Of a DNA stretch of 64,000 nt, positions 17,799 to 27,168 are shown one piece after another. The notes under the pieces are model-generated. The model had not been told where the DNA came from and made no database searches. It was given only the letters and a program-made list of their open reading frames with translations. A program made the position numbers and the translations under genes. This stretch comes from Sporolactobacillus pectinivorans. Lineage in GTDB: Bacteria; Bacillota; Bacilli; Bacillales; Sporolactobacillaceae. The DNA lies in NCBI RefSeq assembly GCF_002802965.1, contig NZ_NXGA01000001.1, positions 3,306,379 to 3,370,378 on the forward strand, written 5' to 3'. The stretch's first letter is position 1, and each line of letters begins with the position of its first letter.

Positions 17799-20699
17799 TC
17801 AATATTTATGCAGCGTTTCATAGATAATCCGCTTTTGTTCCTGCTTGTGAAATTTTGGCTCTCCGGTAGCTGTGCTTGACCGCTCCGGGCGGCCAACATA
17901 GCTCAATGCAACACCCTCCGGAGCGATGCTGCGGATATGGGGCTCCATGTAATGCCACGCGCCCATGTTTCTGGGCTCCTCCTGCAGCCAGACAATTTCC
18001 TTCAGCTGCGGGTACCGGTTGAAAAACTTTCTGAGATCCTGTTCCGGAAAGGGATACAGTTCTTCGACACGCAGAACCTTCAGCCACTCCAGATGCTCCT
18101 GCGATGATTCAATTTCCACAGCAAGATCAATGGCTACCTTGCCGCTACAGAGCGCGATACGTTCCACTTTTTCTGATTCTCCGGAAGTCAGCGGCTCTTC
18201 GAAAACACTTTTAAAACAACCTTCCGACAGATCGGCAGGTGATGATGTCGCCTTCGGATGCCGAAGCAGGCTCTTCGGAGTCATAATCACAAGCGGCCGG
18301 ACCAGATCCGTGTTCAGAATGGCTGCCTGCCTGCGCAAAATATGAAAATACTGTGCGGGTGTTGTCAGATTGGCCACAACCCAGTTGTTTTCAGCGGACA
18401 GCTGCAGGAAGCGTTCCAGACGGCCGCTCGAATGTTCCGGCCCCATACCTTCATAGCCGTGCGGCAGCAGAATCACCAGGCCTGATTTCTGGCCCCATTT
18501 GGCACGGCCCGCCGTTACAAACTGGTCAAACATTACCTGACCGACATTGGCAAAGTCACCGAACTGTGCCTCCCAAAGAACGAGCGTCTCAGGAGCAAAA
18601 ACATTATATCCGTATTCAAAACCAATCACTGCTGTCTCCGAAAGAGGACTGTTATGGATATCGAAAGCAACATTCACATTTTTCAGATGGTGAAATGGTG
18701 TGTAGCACTTACCCGACATCACGTCATGCAGTACTGCGTGACGATGGGCAAATGTCCCGCGTTCCACGTCCTGCCCTGTAAAACGGATCGGTGTCCCGTC
18801 GCGAAGAATTGATGCAAAGGCCAGTGACTCACCAGTCCCCCAGTCAATTTTGTGGCCGGCATTCAATGCGGTTTCCCTGCGCCTCAGAATTTTTGCCAGT
18901 TTCGGATAGACACGCAGATCTTCAGGCCAGTCAAGAAGCTCGTCATTCAATTTCCGAAGCCGATCAACCGCCACTTTTGTCTGAATGTAACTGAGCGGTT
19001 CTGCTAGTTTTTTTGGAAAAGGGACTTCTTTAAGATCTTTTTCCCTGTCGCGTGACGCGTTATAAATCTCCTGAAATTTATCAAGCAGGTGTGTTTTGTA
19101 TCGGATCAGTTCATCTTCCCCGATCAGCGACTCATTCTCCAATTTTTTTTGATAAATACTGCTTACGGTCGGATGTTTCCTGATCAGATCGTAGAGGAGA
19201 GGCTGTGTCGCCGAAGGATCGTCCGACTCATTATGGCCGTACCGTCTGTATCCGCACAAATCAATCAAAAAATCTTTGCCAAATGTTTTTCGATATGCAT
19301 AAGCAAGAGTGATTGCACTCAGGCAAGCCTCGGGATCATCCGCGCTGACATGGACAATCGGCATTTCAAATCCCTTGGCAAGATCGCTGGCGTACGCAGT
19401 TGACCGCTCGTCCTGATAATCTGTCGTAAATCCAAGCTGATTGTTCGCGATAATATGAATGGTTCCTCCCGTATTGAAGCCCTTCAACCTGCTCAGATTG
19501 AGCGTTTCAGCCACAACACCTTCACCCGGAAAAGCCGCGTCGCCGTGAATCATAATCGGTATTGCCTTTCCTGCGTCCTGCTCAGGATAGCCCTGCACCC
19601 GTCGGTCATCCTGAGCCGCGCGGGCATAGCCTTCGATGACCGGATCAACGGCCTCCAAATGACTCGGATTGTTCGCCAGCGTCAGCCTGACTTGAAAAGC
19701 AGTCTCTTCGCCACCTTTTTCGTTCGTATACTGAAGCAGATATTTCTTATGGCTGTCCTCGATGGATCGAGCTGCACCTAAGTGATACTTGACGTCACCA
19801 GTCCACCCGTAATTGATTCCCTTGGATCCTTCCGATGGCACCATGCTTTTGATCGGCGCATGAACAAATTCAGCCAGGATTTTTTCATAAGGTTTGCCAA
19901 GAATGTGGGCAAGCACGCTCAGCCTTCCGCGATGGGCCATGCTGATCATGACCTGCCTAGCACCGTCGCTTACGCAGTATTGAATCAGCTTATCCAGCAT
20001 CGGCACCAGAACATCCAAACCTTCAATCGAGAATCGCTTCTGACCGATGAAGGTCTTGTGAAGAAAATGTTCAAAAGTTTCTACTTTCACCAACTGCTTC
20101 AGAAGATCCTTTTTTTCATGGTCGGAAGCTGTGTATTGAAAAAGTTTGCTTTCGACTGCTCTGTTTAACCATTTTTTCTCTTTAAGGTCCTGCACATGAC
20201 TGAATTCGTATGCGAGCGAACGCGAATAGAGATCGCGCAGGTAGTTGACGACATCCAGTGCATTCTTTACATGATCCGGAGCCTCCGGCCAGATCACTCG
20301 TGATGGAATCGCTTTCAGTTTTCTGGGTGAAAGATTGAACGAAGCAAGATCCATCAGATGTGTTTCAATGACATGATGATCATGCAGCGGATTGACATGA
20401 GCGAGCAGATGCCCATATGCTCGGATCCTTTCCGCCAGACGGACGGCACCGACTACCTGTGCCAGTTCGAAACTGCTTTCCGCAAAACTGTACATCGGCT
20501 CAGGCTGAGAACCGGCCGGATTACTGTCAATATTCTTTGGCCTTCCCCATTTGTCAAAAAGCTCTTTCAACGTTGGATCCACCGTTTGCGGATCATCAAG
20601 ATATTTGTCATACTGTTCATCAACATAACCGAGATTCAGTCCGGAGAAACCTTGCCAGGGATTGGTTTTCGCTAACGTATACAGTTCAAAGGCTGACAT
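17799..20699 (-). CDS. odhA: 2-oxoglutarate dehydrogenase E1 component
   Basis: Thiamine-diphosphate-dependent decarboxylase of the 2-oxoglutarate dehydrogenase complex. 966 residues from the ATG at 20699 (GGGGAG 7 bases upstream); the frame extends to a TTG at 20717 without support. Features: N-terminal PWQGFSGLNLGYVDE, AHRGRLSVLAHILGKPY, the ThDP/metal region around HGDAAFPGEGVVAETLNLS, YRRYGHNE, and C-terminal LLPHGYEGMGPEHSSGRLER. First gene of the odhAB operon; no E3 gene is present nearby. Confidence 0.96.
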   Translation of the reverse strand: MSAFELYTLAKTNPWQGFSGLNLGYVDEQYDKYLDDPQTVDPTLKELFDKWGRPKNIDSNPAGSQPEPMYSFAESSFELAQVVGAVRLAERIRAYGHLLAHVNPLHDHHVIETHLMDLASFNLSPRKLKAIPSRVIWPEAPDHVKNALDVVNYLRDLYSRSLAYEFSHVQDLKEKKWLNRAVESKLFQYTASDHEKKDLLKQLVKVETFEHFLHKTFIGQKRFSIEGLDVLVPMLDKLIQYCVSDGARQVMISMAHRGRLSVLAHILGKPYEKILAEFVHAPIKSMVPSEGSKGINYGWTGDVKYHLGAARSIEDSHKKYLLQYTNEKGGEETAFQVRLTLANNPSHLEAVDPVIEGYARAAQDDRRVQGYPEQDAGKAIPIMIHGDAAFPGEGVVAETLNLSRLKGFNTGGTIHIIANNQLGFTTDYQDERSTAYASDLAKGFEMPIVHVSADDPEACLSAITLAYAYRKTFGKDFLIDLCGYRRYGHNESDDPSATQPLLYDLIRKHPTVSSIYQKKLENESLIGEDELIRYKTHLLDKFQEIYNASRDREKDLKEVPFPKKLAEPLSYIQTKVAVDRLRKLNDELLDWPEDLRVYPKLAKILRRRETALNAGHKIDWGTGESLAFASILRDGTPIRFTGQDVERGTFAHRHAVLHDVMSGKCYTPFHHLKNVNVAFDIHNSPLSETAVIGFEYGYNVFAPETLVLWEAQFGDFANVGQVMFDQFVTAGRAKWGQKSGLVILLPHGYEGMGPEHSSGRLERFLQLSAENNWVVANLTTPAQYFHILRRQAAILNTDLVRPLVIMTPKSLLRHPKATSSPADLSEGCFKSVFEEPLTSGESEKVERIALCSGKVAIDLAVEIESSQEHLEWLKVLRVEELYPFPEQDLRKFFNRYPQLKEIVWLQEEPRNMGAWHYMEPHIRSIAPEGVALSYVGRPERSSTATGEPKFHKQEQKRIIYETLHKY

Positions 20700-21061
20700 T
20701 TCATCGCTCCCCATCAATAAATGATTTAATTCTGAAAAAGATGGATATGCACTACTTTTGAATATATCTTTATTCTGTATTTACTCTTACTTTTCTTGTA
20801 GATTCATTTTAACACAGCATATTTGAAGTTTAAATTGTTACGATATTATGAAATAATGATTTTTTGTAATCGTATCCATTCATTTTCCGGTTCCCATCCA
20901 TTGACATATTTCATCATATGTATTTTAAAAAGCCGATGAATAGGCTAGCCGCGTTTTTTGATTTGTTCTGTGCATGCTATAATAAATAGCAGACGCTGAT
21001 CCCGTGTTAAATGTATCAGTCCCGATTCAGGGCACCGGATCAGAGAAAGAAGGCATGAAAT
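20700..21061. promoter_or_regulatory. Divergent intergenic region odhA / cvfB
   Basis: No gene. For cvfB there is an extended -10 (TGCTATAAT, 20975-20983) with a poor TTTTTG -35 about 17 bases upstream. The rest is AT-rich (GTTACGATATTATGAAATAA and similar) and presumably carries the odhA promoter, which I cannot place. Confidence 0.5.
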
Positions 21062-21931
21062 TTGGACGAACTGAAAGCGGGAACGGTAGTCACCCTTAAT
21101 TTTTCGCATAAAGCGCCATTCGGTTATTTTCTCACTGATGGCGAACAGGATATACTGCTTCACGAAAATGATGCCATTGAACCCGTTGATGAGCTGGCCC
21201 CTCTGAAAGTATTTCTGTATCAGGACCACCAGGGCAGGCTTGCTGCCACGATGAATGTCCCGGATATCCGCCTGGGTGTGTATAACTGGGCGAGCGCTGT
21301 TTCAATGCATAAAAAATACGGCGTGTTTGCCGATATCGGTATTAATAAGGACATATTGCTTTCAAAAGATGACCTTCCCGATGAATGGCCGGACTGGCCC
21401 GAGACTGGCGACAAAATTTATTGCAGTCTGAAACTCGATAAAAAGGATCGTCTCTTTGCCAAACTGGCTGACGAGTCAATAATGAAAGTGATCTCTCGGC
21501 CTGCAAACGAAGAATTATTAAATAAAGAAGTGAATGCCACGGTTTACCGTCTTTTGCTTGAAGGTGCGCACTTCATCACAGATGACGGATTTCTGGGCTT
21601 TATCCATAAGAATGAAACAACGGGAAGGCTTCGTCTCGGTCAGGAGATTCACGGCCGCGTGACTGAGGTTAAAGAAAATGGATCCATTGATCTTTCAATG
21701 CATCCGAGAAGCTATGAACTGATCGACCGGCACGCCGAAGCAATTCTTCAGTATATGGCAGGTCGCGGCGGAGCTATGCCATTTTCAGATAAAAGCCTGC
21801 CTGAGGACATTAAAAAGCAATTTGCAATCAGCAAAGGCGACTTTAAAAAAGCGCTGGGGAAGTTGATGAAGGAAAAAAAGCTTTATCAGGAAGACGGCTG
21901 GAGCTATCTTAATGAAATCAAAAGCAAATAA
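21062..21931 (+). CDS. cvfB: CvfB-like S1-domain RNA-binding protein
   Basis: 289 residues of the CvfB/YitL family: three S1-like OB folds followed by a winged helix (about residues 225-289, FAISKGDFKKALGKLMKEKKL). Binds RNA; in Staphylococcus it influences virulence gene expression, elsewhere its role is unclear. The start is a TTG at 21062 about 8 bases after AGAAGG; the ATG just before it is in another frame. Monocistronic with a strong terminator. Confidence 0.85.
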   Translation: MDELKAGTVVTLNFSHKAPFGYFLTDGEQDILLHENDAIEPVDELAPLKVFLYQDHQGRLAATMNVPDIRLGVYNWASAVSMHKKYGVFADIGINKDILLSKDDLPDEWPDWPETGDKIYCSLKLDKKDRLFAKLADESIMKVISRPANEELLNKEVNATVYRLLLEGAHFITDDGFLGFIHKNETTGRLRLGQEIHGRVTEVKENGSIDLSMHPRSYELIDRHAEAILQYMAGRGGAMPFSDKSLPEDIKKQFAISKGDFKKALGKLMKEKKLYQEDGWSYLNEIKSK

Positions 21932-21945
21932 CATCCTGAAAAACC

Positions 21946-21974
21946 AAAGGGGCCCCGTTAGGGACCCTTTTTTT
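21946..21974. terminator. Terminator between cvfB and znuB
   Basis: AAAGGG-GCCCC-GTTA-GGGAC-CCTTT followed by TTTT on the plus strand; A-rich on the other side, so it may also serve znuB. Confidence 0.75.
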
Positions 21975-22001
21975 GGTAATAAAATTCAGAGGAAATGGGA
22001 T

Positions 22002-22823
22002 TTACTCTGTTTCAGTTTCAACACCGCGGCGCCTTCCTATGATCGCCTGAAAAGCCATACCTAGAAAGTATACAAATGCATCAAAGGCCACAATAAAAAA
22101 GCTGACCGGGGCATTTGTATAATAGCCGGCAACCAGGCCAAACCAGACACCAAGCACCGCAATAAACGAGGAAAGCAGGATCATTCCAAATATAGACTGG
22201 GTATAAAACCTGGCAGCTGCTGCAGGCACTGTCATCAGAGCAAAAACAAGCAGAGCACCAACGATCTGGACAGTCACACTGACGGCGACTGCCATTAACA
22301 ATAGAAAACCAATGGAAATCCAGCGGATCGGCAAACCTGCCGCCTGAGCGCCAACTTGATCAAAAGAGTCAAACTTGAGCCAGCGATAGCTGGCGGCCAG
22401 CGCCAGAAGTACAAGAATAGTGATGACGACAATCTGCCAGACATCCTGAAGATCAATACCGACGACACTGCCGAAAAGCAGAGTTCTTGAATAGTTACCC
22501 TGTATATTTCCGAGCGAGAGAAATAATATGCCCAGAGCCAATGCCAGACTGAGGATCACACTGATCGACGCATCGCGTCGGAACATTCTGACGCCCATCT
22601 GTCCGACACCAACCGCGCCCAGCAAGGTAAAAACGAGCAACCCGATCAATGGATCCATCCCAGTAAAAGCGGCAAATGCCGCACCGGCAAAACCGATATG
22701 CGAAAGAGTATGTGCAATGAAAGAAAGCGATCGTGCTATAATGAAAACCCCGATCACGCCGCACATGATTGCAATCAATGTTCCCGCAATAAACGCGTGC
22801 TGCATGAAATCGTACTGAAACAT
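22002..22823 (-). CDS. znuB: Zinc ABC transporter permease
   Basis: Membrane component of a high-affinity zinc importer (ABC-3 family). 273 residues with about eight hydrophobic segments, AHTLSHIGFAGAAFAAF near residue 37 and the family loop SFDQVGAQAAGLP around 155. Ribosome binding site GGAGGGAAGAAG before the ATG. Third gene in the direction znuA, znuC, znuB; 85 bases separate it from znuC. Confidence 0.92.
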   Translation of the reverse strand: MFQYDFMQHAFIAGTLIAIMCGVIGVFIIARSLSFIAHTLSHIGFAGAAFAAFTGMDPLIGLLVFTLLGAVGVGQMGVRMFRRDASISVILSLALALGILFLSLGNIQGNYSRTLLFGSVVGIDLQDVWQIVVITILVLLALAASYRWLKFDSFDQVGAQAAGLPIRWISIGFLLLMAVAVSVTVQIVGALLVFALMTVPAAAARFYTQSIFGMILLSSFIAVLGVWFGLVAGYYTNAPVSFFIVAFDAFVYFLGMAFQAIIGRRRGVETETE

Positions 22824-22908
22824 CTTCTTCCCTCCGTTAACCGCACCACATTAAAGAATCAGTTTTCCAACAATTATTCTAAGCAGGGCAGGTTCTTTGA
22901 AATTCTTT

Positions 22909-23685
22909 TTATTTATAAGAAGCTGAAAGCGGCAGTTCAGAGGAAGAGGGTTCTTCTTGATAAGGGATACCCGCGCTGTCAGCAGAAATAGATTGATAGG
23001 CATTTTTCAGAACCATCTGGTCATCAAGTATTGTACGCGCATCGCCAGTCTTATAAAAACCGCGGGACATGAGCAGAATACGATCTGCATACTTGCTGAC
23101 CTGCTCAAGGTCATGGCTGATAAAAATAACTGTGACACCCCAGTCCTGTGCCGCTCTTTTCACGAGTTCCATCATCCGGGCCTGAGCATTCGGATCAAGA
23201 TTTGCCGTCGATTCATCCAAAAGCAGCAAATTCGGACGACGAACGAGTGCCTGCGCCAGAAACGTCCGCTGGCGCTCTCCGCCTGATAATCTGCCGATCG
23301 GTTTTCTCGCAAATCGTTCCGTATCGGTAAAGGTCATTATTTCCTTTAATGTTCTTCTTTCCTGTCTGGACGGCCATGGAAAAAATCCAGATATCTGTCC
23401 GAGGGAAACAAAATCTCTCGCACTGATCGGTGTATCTTCATCAATGACTCGCGATTGCGGCACATAACCGACGACAGCTTTCTTACCGTCGGTCGCGAGC
23501 GATATTTTCCCGCCTTGGGGACGGATCAATCCAAGGATAGATTTCAGCAGCGTTGATTTTCCAGCCCCATTGGGTCCAATGATGGCAAACATTTCACCTG
23601 CAGATACATCGAAAGAAAGATCCTGCAGCACTTCCTCACCATTAAAGCTGACCTGAAGATGACTCACTTGGATTTGACGAAGCAT
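22909..23685 (-). CDS. znuC: Zinc ABC transporter ATP-binding protein
   Basis: ATPase of the zinc importer. 258 residues: Walker A GPNGAGKST at about residue 38, Q-loop VPQS, signature LSGGERQR, Walker B LLLLDES and switch ISHDLEQV. GGGAGG sits 8 bases before the ATG. A Zur-type box (23765-23785) lies about 80 bases upstream, so znuCB may be transcribed separately from znuA. Confidence 0.93.
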   Translation of the reverse strand: MLRQIQVSHLQVSFNGEEVLQDLSFDVSAGEMFAIIGPNGAGKSTLLKSILGLIRPQGGKISLATDGKKAVVGYVPQSRVIDEDTPISARDFVSLGQISGFFPWPSRQERRTLKEIMTFTDTERFARKPIGRLSGGERQRTFLAQALVRRPNLLLLDESTANLDPNAQARMMELVKRAAQDWGVTVIFISHDLEQVSKYADRILLMSRGFYKTGDARTILDDQMVLKNAYQSISADSAGIPYQEEPSSSELPLSASYK

Positions 23686-23764
23686 TAGAAAACCTCCCTA
23701 TCTCGCAAACTATATGTAAAACCGACCAAATAATGTCTGAGACTAAACAGTGCGTCACATTGAT

Positions 23765-23785
23765 AAATAGTAATAATTTCGATTT
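23765..23785. promoter_or_regulatory. Zur box upstream of znuC
   Basis: 21-base imperfect palindrome beginning AAATAGTAAT and ending ATTTCGATTT; two differences from the Bacillus Zur consensus (AAATCGTAAT-N-ATTACGATTT). Indicates repression when zinc is sufficient. Confidence 0.7.
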
Positions 23786-23826
23786 GTTTTGTCAAGCAAT
23801 CTTTATTCTCACCGCAAGAAACGACT

Positions 23827-24717
23827 TCAGTGATTGTTCTGCGCCGTTTCAATCTGCTTCAGTTGATCCATCATCCAGGTTTTATAATCTTTTCCTGATG
23901 GCAAGGTTTCAGTCACTTTGACGACGGGCATTCCATATTGGCCGGCCAGGGCCATCATTTTTTTCACAGTCGGGCTGATTTCCTGAATATTGCTGACGAA
24001 GAAAGCAAACCGTTTCTCTTTGATATCCTTTTGCATGTTTTCGATATCTCTTGGTGATGGGTCCAATTCATTCTCCACCGTAATTTCAAAGTGATTATTG
24101 GCTACTTTGTAACCCAACGCGTCGAGCGTATAATCAAAAACGGGTTCGGAGACATCAACCAGTTTACCGGCTGACTTCTTGCTGAGCTGAGCAATCTCGT
24201 CTTTCACAGATTTGACTTCAGCAATATATTTTTCAGGGTTTTTCTTGTATTCAGCAGTATGCTTCGGATCAATTTTTGCAAGTTTGCCAGCCAAATAGTT
24301 TGCAAGTTTCGGCATTGTTTCCGGCTGATACCAGAGATGTTCGTTGTCCTCATTCTTTTTGCCTGGAAGATCCTCGCCGACACGAATGAGCGTCTGATCC
24401 TTGTTATTTGACACCAGTTTGTCCATCCAGCCTTCATAACCGATGCCATTATAGAGAACCACTTTAGCCTGGCTAACAGACATGGCAATTCCAGTTGTCG
24501 GCTCATAGTCATGAGGATCCATTCTCGGTTTGTTAATTACCGAAATCACGTTCACATGATTTCCCCCCACCGCTTTAATCATCTCTCCGTAAAAATCCTC
24601 GGCAGCAACTACATTGATTCTGGAGTTATTACTGGTTCCGCCTGAACCTGATTGACTGCAGCCAGCAAGCGTGCCGATTAATAAAATAATGACCCAAATA
24701 AAAAAACGGAGCGGCAA
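23827..24717 (-). CDS. znuA: Zinc-binding lipoprotein of the ABC importer
   Basis: Surface substrate-binding protein. Lipobox LAGC near residue 20 anchors it as a lipoprotein. Candidate metal ligands are in DPHDYEPT, NEHLWYQPE and NNHFEITVENELDPSPRD. The long His-rich loop common in ZnuA proteins is missing, so metal choice rests on the Zur boxes. The start is uncertain: the first in-frame start codon is a TTG at 24717, while the only good ribosome binding site (GGAGG) is about 30 bases further upstream. Confidence 0.85.
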   Translation of the reverse strand: MPLRFFIWVIILLIGTLAGCSQSGSGGTSNNSRINVVAAEDFYGEMIKAVGGNHVNVISVINKPRMDPHDYEPTTGIAMSVSQAKVVLYNGIGYEGWMDKLVSNNKDQTLIRVGEDLPGKKNEDNEHLWYQPETMPKLANYLAGKLAKIDPKHTAEYKKNPEKYIAEVKSVKDEIAQLSKKSAGKLVDVSEPVFDYTLDALGYKVANNHFEITVENELDPSPRDIENMQKDIKEKRFAFFVSNIQEISPTVKKMMALAGQYGMPVVKVTETLPSGKDYKTWMMDQLKQIETAQNNH

Positions 24718-24774
24718 ACAAAAGCTGTTGGTCTTATTTCCAGAGAACCTCCAAAATATGTAATTGGCCAGTTT

Positions 24775-24795
24775 AAATCGTAACAGTTACTATTT
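24775..24795. promoter_or_regulatory. Zur box upstream of znuA
   Basis: 21-base palindrome starting AAATCGTAAC and ending GTTACTATTT, nearly identical to the Bacillus Zur consensus. Confidence 0.75.
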
Positions 24796-24811
24796 AGCTC
24801 CTGCAATTATA

Positions 24812-24832
24812 GATAGTAAACGTTACGTTTTA
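24812..24832. promoter_or_regulatory. Second, weaker Zur-like palindrome
   Basis: GATAGTAAAC and GTTACGTTTTA-type half sites around a centre at 24822, 17 bases from the first box; matches the Zur pattern less well. Confidence 0.45.
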
Positions 24833-24960
24833 CTTTGTCAAGAAGGGACTTGGAAAAGCATCCCAACGTTCTGTCTTGACTGCGGCCGGCCAAAGCTATA
24901 AGTTTAGGGTGATATGAAGTTTTTTCTATCTGCAATTTAAACTAATTGGAGGAATCGACA

Positions 24961-25431
24961 ATGAAAATAGCTATGGCCAGTGACCACGCCGGTTTTGAAC
25001 TGAAAGGTGAAATCAAAGCGTGGCTTGAAAAAGAAGGACATGAAGTCATTGATTTTGGCACGGACAGCAAAGAATCGTGCGATTTATCGGATTACGTCTA
25101 TCCTGCGTCGCTTGCAGTCGCCAAGGGAGAAGCAGACCGGGGTATTTTCGTTGATGGCGTCGGCTATGGCAGCGCTCTGATCGCGAACCGTATTTACGGT
25201 TTGACCGCGGCAGTCTGCCAGGATCCATTCTGCGCGAAACTGGCCCGTCAGCACACGGACAGCAATGTCCTCTGTATTGGCGGGAAAATTATCGGCTCAG
25301 GGATTGCTCTCGAAATTGTCGATGTCTGGATGCATACCGATCCGATAACAGACGTTGATAAATATGTCCGCCGCGTAAAAAAAGTACAGGCCATCTCGGA
25401 AAAGCATTTGAAAAAGCTTTCGGAAATCTGA
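24961..25431 (+). CDS. RpiB/LacA/LacB-family sugar-phosphate isomerase
   Basis: 156 residues with the RpiB/LacAB fold: SDHAGFELKGEIKAWL at the N-terminus, VIDFGTDS, and the NVLCIGGKIIG loop. RpiB enzymes interconvert ribose 5-phosphate and ribulose 5-phosphate; LacAB act on galactose 6-phosphate. The usual catalytic ICGTG is replaced by VDGVGYG, so the active-site cysteine is absent and the reaction is uncertain (LacA-like subunit or altered isomerase). Start ATG 24961 after GGAGGAATCGACA; an upstream in-frame start (24946) overlaps the ribosome binding site. Confidence 0.8.
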   Translation: MKIAMASDHAGFELKGEIKAWLEKEGHEVIDFGTDSKESCDLSDYVYPASLAVAKGEADRGIFVDGVGYGSALIANRIYGLTAAVCQDPFCAKLARQHTDSNVLCIGGKIIGSGIALEIVDVWMHTDPITDVDKYVRRVKKVQAISEKHLKKLSEI

Positions 25432-25467
25432 AAATTGCAGAGATCTACCAATACTGTTTTTAAAAAG

Positions 25468-25515
25468 ACCGGAGTGAACAGCAGCATGTGTGAATGCTGT
25501 TTCACTCCGGTTTTC
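25468..25515 (+). terminator. Intrinsic terminator after the isomerase gene
   Basis: Long, near-perfect stem ACCGGAGTGAACAGCA / TGCTGTTTCACTCCGGT followed by TTTTC. Confidence 0.85.
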
Positions 25516-25560
25516 ATATGAAAGAAAGTCGTCGTTAACATTAAAAAAGACGTAATCGGC

Positions 25561-25589
25561 AAATAATCCCCTGATGGGGGGAGTTATTT
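25561..25589. repeat. Hairpin between the isomerase and SDR genes
   Basis: AAATAATCCCC / GGGGAGTTATTT around CTGATGG. Could be a terminator for the converging SDR gene. Just after it (25629-25649) is a 21-base motif repeated at 30604. Confidence 0.45.
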
Positions 25590-25723
25590 GTCCTGCATAC
25601 TTTTAGCTCAACATGTTTTTTTATAATAGAGGGCGTTCGAAAAGTCACCTTTTGAACAGGCTCCAATAGCAAAACTTTAAAAAGATATTAGCTGGTTTAC
25701 TATACTCACCACGACCTCACTTC

Positions 25724-26722
25724 TTACTTCTCTCTTATTTTCTCCAATAGTTCGCGCTCACGTTCAGCCGACATCCCTGCTTTCCAATCAGCATTTGACG
25801 GTCGCGATTTCACCCATTCAGCTGTATCCCGGATCGTTTCTTGAACAGGGCGAAATGATAGCCCCGCTTGAATCGCTTTACTGTTGTCTACAGATAAAAA
25901 TCCTTTCATATTGACTTTTTTTGGTATCCAAAGCGGCATCTCTGTCCAATAGTCAACACCCTGATCAAGAAGAAAACCTTCTTCGGCCCATTGAAACTGT
26001 ACCTTGGGGTTCAGCGTTGCCGCACATGACTTCAAAAAAGTTCTCAAAGTGAGCGATTCTGCCGGGCCTGTTGCATGGTATGTGCCTGCTTGCTTTCTTT
26101 CGGTCATTTCGAGAATCCATGAAGCGAGATCCCGGACGTCGATCCATTGAATAGATGCCTCCGGATCTCCGGGTGCCAGTATCTTTCCTCCCTTCATCAC
26201 ACGCCATGGCCAGTAAGTAAAACGGTCAGTCGGATCATACGGTCCCACGATTAAACCAGGACGGACAATAAGCGATCGGCCTGGTAATTCCTCCTTAACG
26301 GCGGATTCACAAAGCGCCTTGAGCGGGCCGTATGTATCGCCAGTAACCTCTTCAACCGATTCATCTTCCAACTTGCTTACACCTGTTGTTTCATTGAGTC
26401 TGGATTTACTGAAATCTTTATAAACAGAAATGCTGGATATAAACGTATAATGATCGGTTGATTGCGCAAACAGCTTGGCTGATTTGCGGACAATCCTTGG
26501 AACGTAGCCTGACGTGTCAATGACCGCATCCCAAGCTCTATTCTGCACCGCCTTCAGATCCCCATCGCGATCTCCATGCAGCTGTTCGATATCAGGAGCG
26601 ATGTCAGGATGATTCCCGCGATTGAATAATGTGACAGAATGGCCCCTTTCTCTAGCAATCTCTCCAAGATGTCTGCCCAAAAAGACCGTTCCGCCCAGAA
26701 TCAGTATGTTGATGTGGATCAC
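25724..26722 (-). CDS. NAD(P)-dependent epimerase/dehydratase-type SDR protein
   Basis: 332 residues with an extended-SDR Rossmann fold: LGGTVFLGRHL just after the start, NRGNH after strand beta-2, DTSGYVPR, then TFISSISVYKD; TYGPLKALCE holds the Tyr-x3-Lys pair. The C-terminal part suggests an isoflavone-reductase/sugar-epimerase-like subgroup found in Bacilli. The frame is open to 26881, but the GTG at 26722 lies 7 bases after GAGG and gives the correct N-terminus. Substrate unknown. Confidence 0.78.
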   Translation of the reverse strand: MIHINILILGGTVFLGRHLGEIARERGHSVTLFNRGNHPDIAPDIEQLHGDRDGDLKAVQNRAWDAVIDTSGYVPRIVRKSAKLFAQSTDHYTFISSISVYKDFSKSRLNETTGVSKLEDESVEEVTGDTYGPLKALCESAVKEELPGRSLIVRPGLIVGPYDPTDRFTYWPWRVMKGGKILAPGDPEASIQWIDVRDLASWILEMTERKQAGTYHATGPAESLTLRTFLKSCAATLNPKVQFQWAEEGFLLDQGVDYWTEMPLWIPKKVNMKGFLSVDNSKAIQAGLSFRPVQETIRDTAEWVKSRPSNADWKAGMSAERERELLEKIREK

Positions 26723-26979
26723 CTTCCCGCCTCTATTTGTCTGTTTAAACGATTTTTGATCAAAGATTGTTACATGTATTGTATTTTTTTTACCATGAGC
26801 AGTAGCATTGTGGATTAGACAGAAAGAGGAATGCAGAGAAATATATGACGCATCACAACGATCAGGAACGTGAACGAACAATATTTTCTCAAGGACATTT
26901 GCTGTTCATAAAATATACTGTATTTTTATTCCTTATTCACCTATAATTGACTCAACAAATTAAAAGACAGGTGATTCAT

Positions 26980-27168
26980 ATGCAAGTATTCAGTCTGGGA
27001 ACAATGATTTTTCAGCTTGTCATGTTTGCGTTGCTACTGGCGCTCCTTTATTTCGTTATTAAAGGGATCATCTTCTTTTCCGTGCAGCCCAAGGTAGCAA
27101 AGAAACAGCATGAAGAACTATTGAGGAAACTGTCCGAAATCAGTGAAAAACTGGATCGTCTTCATTGA
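26980..27168 (+). CDS. Small membrane protein with charged C-terminal helix
   Basis: 62 residues: one hydrophobic segment (about 6-32, LVMFALLLALLYFVIKGIIFF) and a basic, heptad-like tail (EELLRKLSEISEKLDRL). Resembles DUF4083-type small Bacillus proteins. Start ATG 26980, 5 bases after AGGTGA. Function unknown. Confidence 0.65.
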   Translation: MQVFSLGTMIFQLVMFALLLALLYFVIKGIIFFSVQPKVAKKQHEELLRKLSEISEKLDRLH

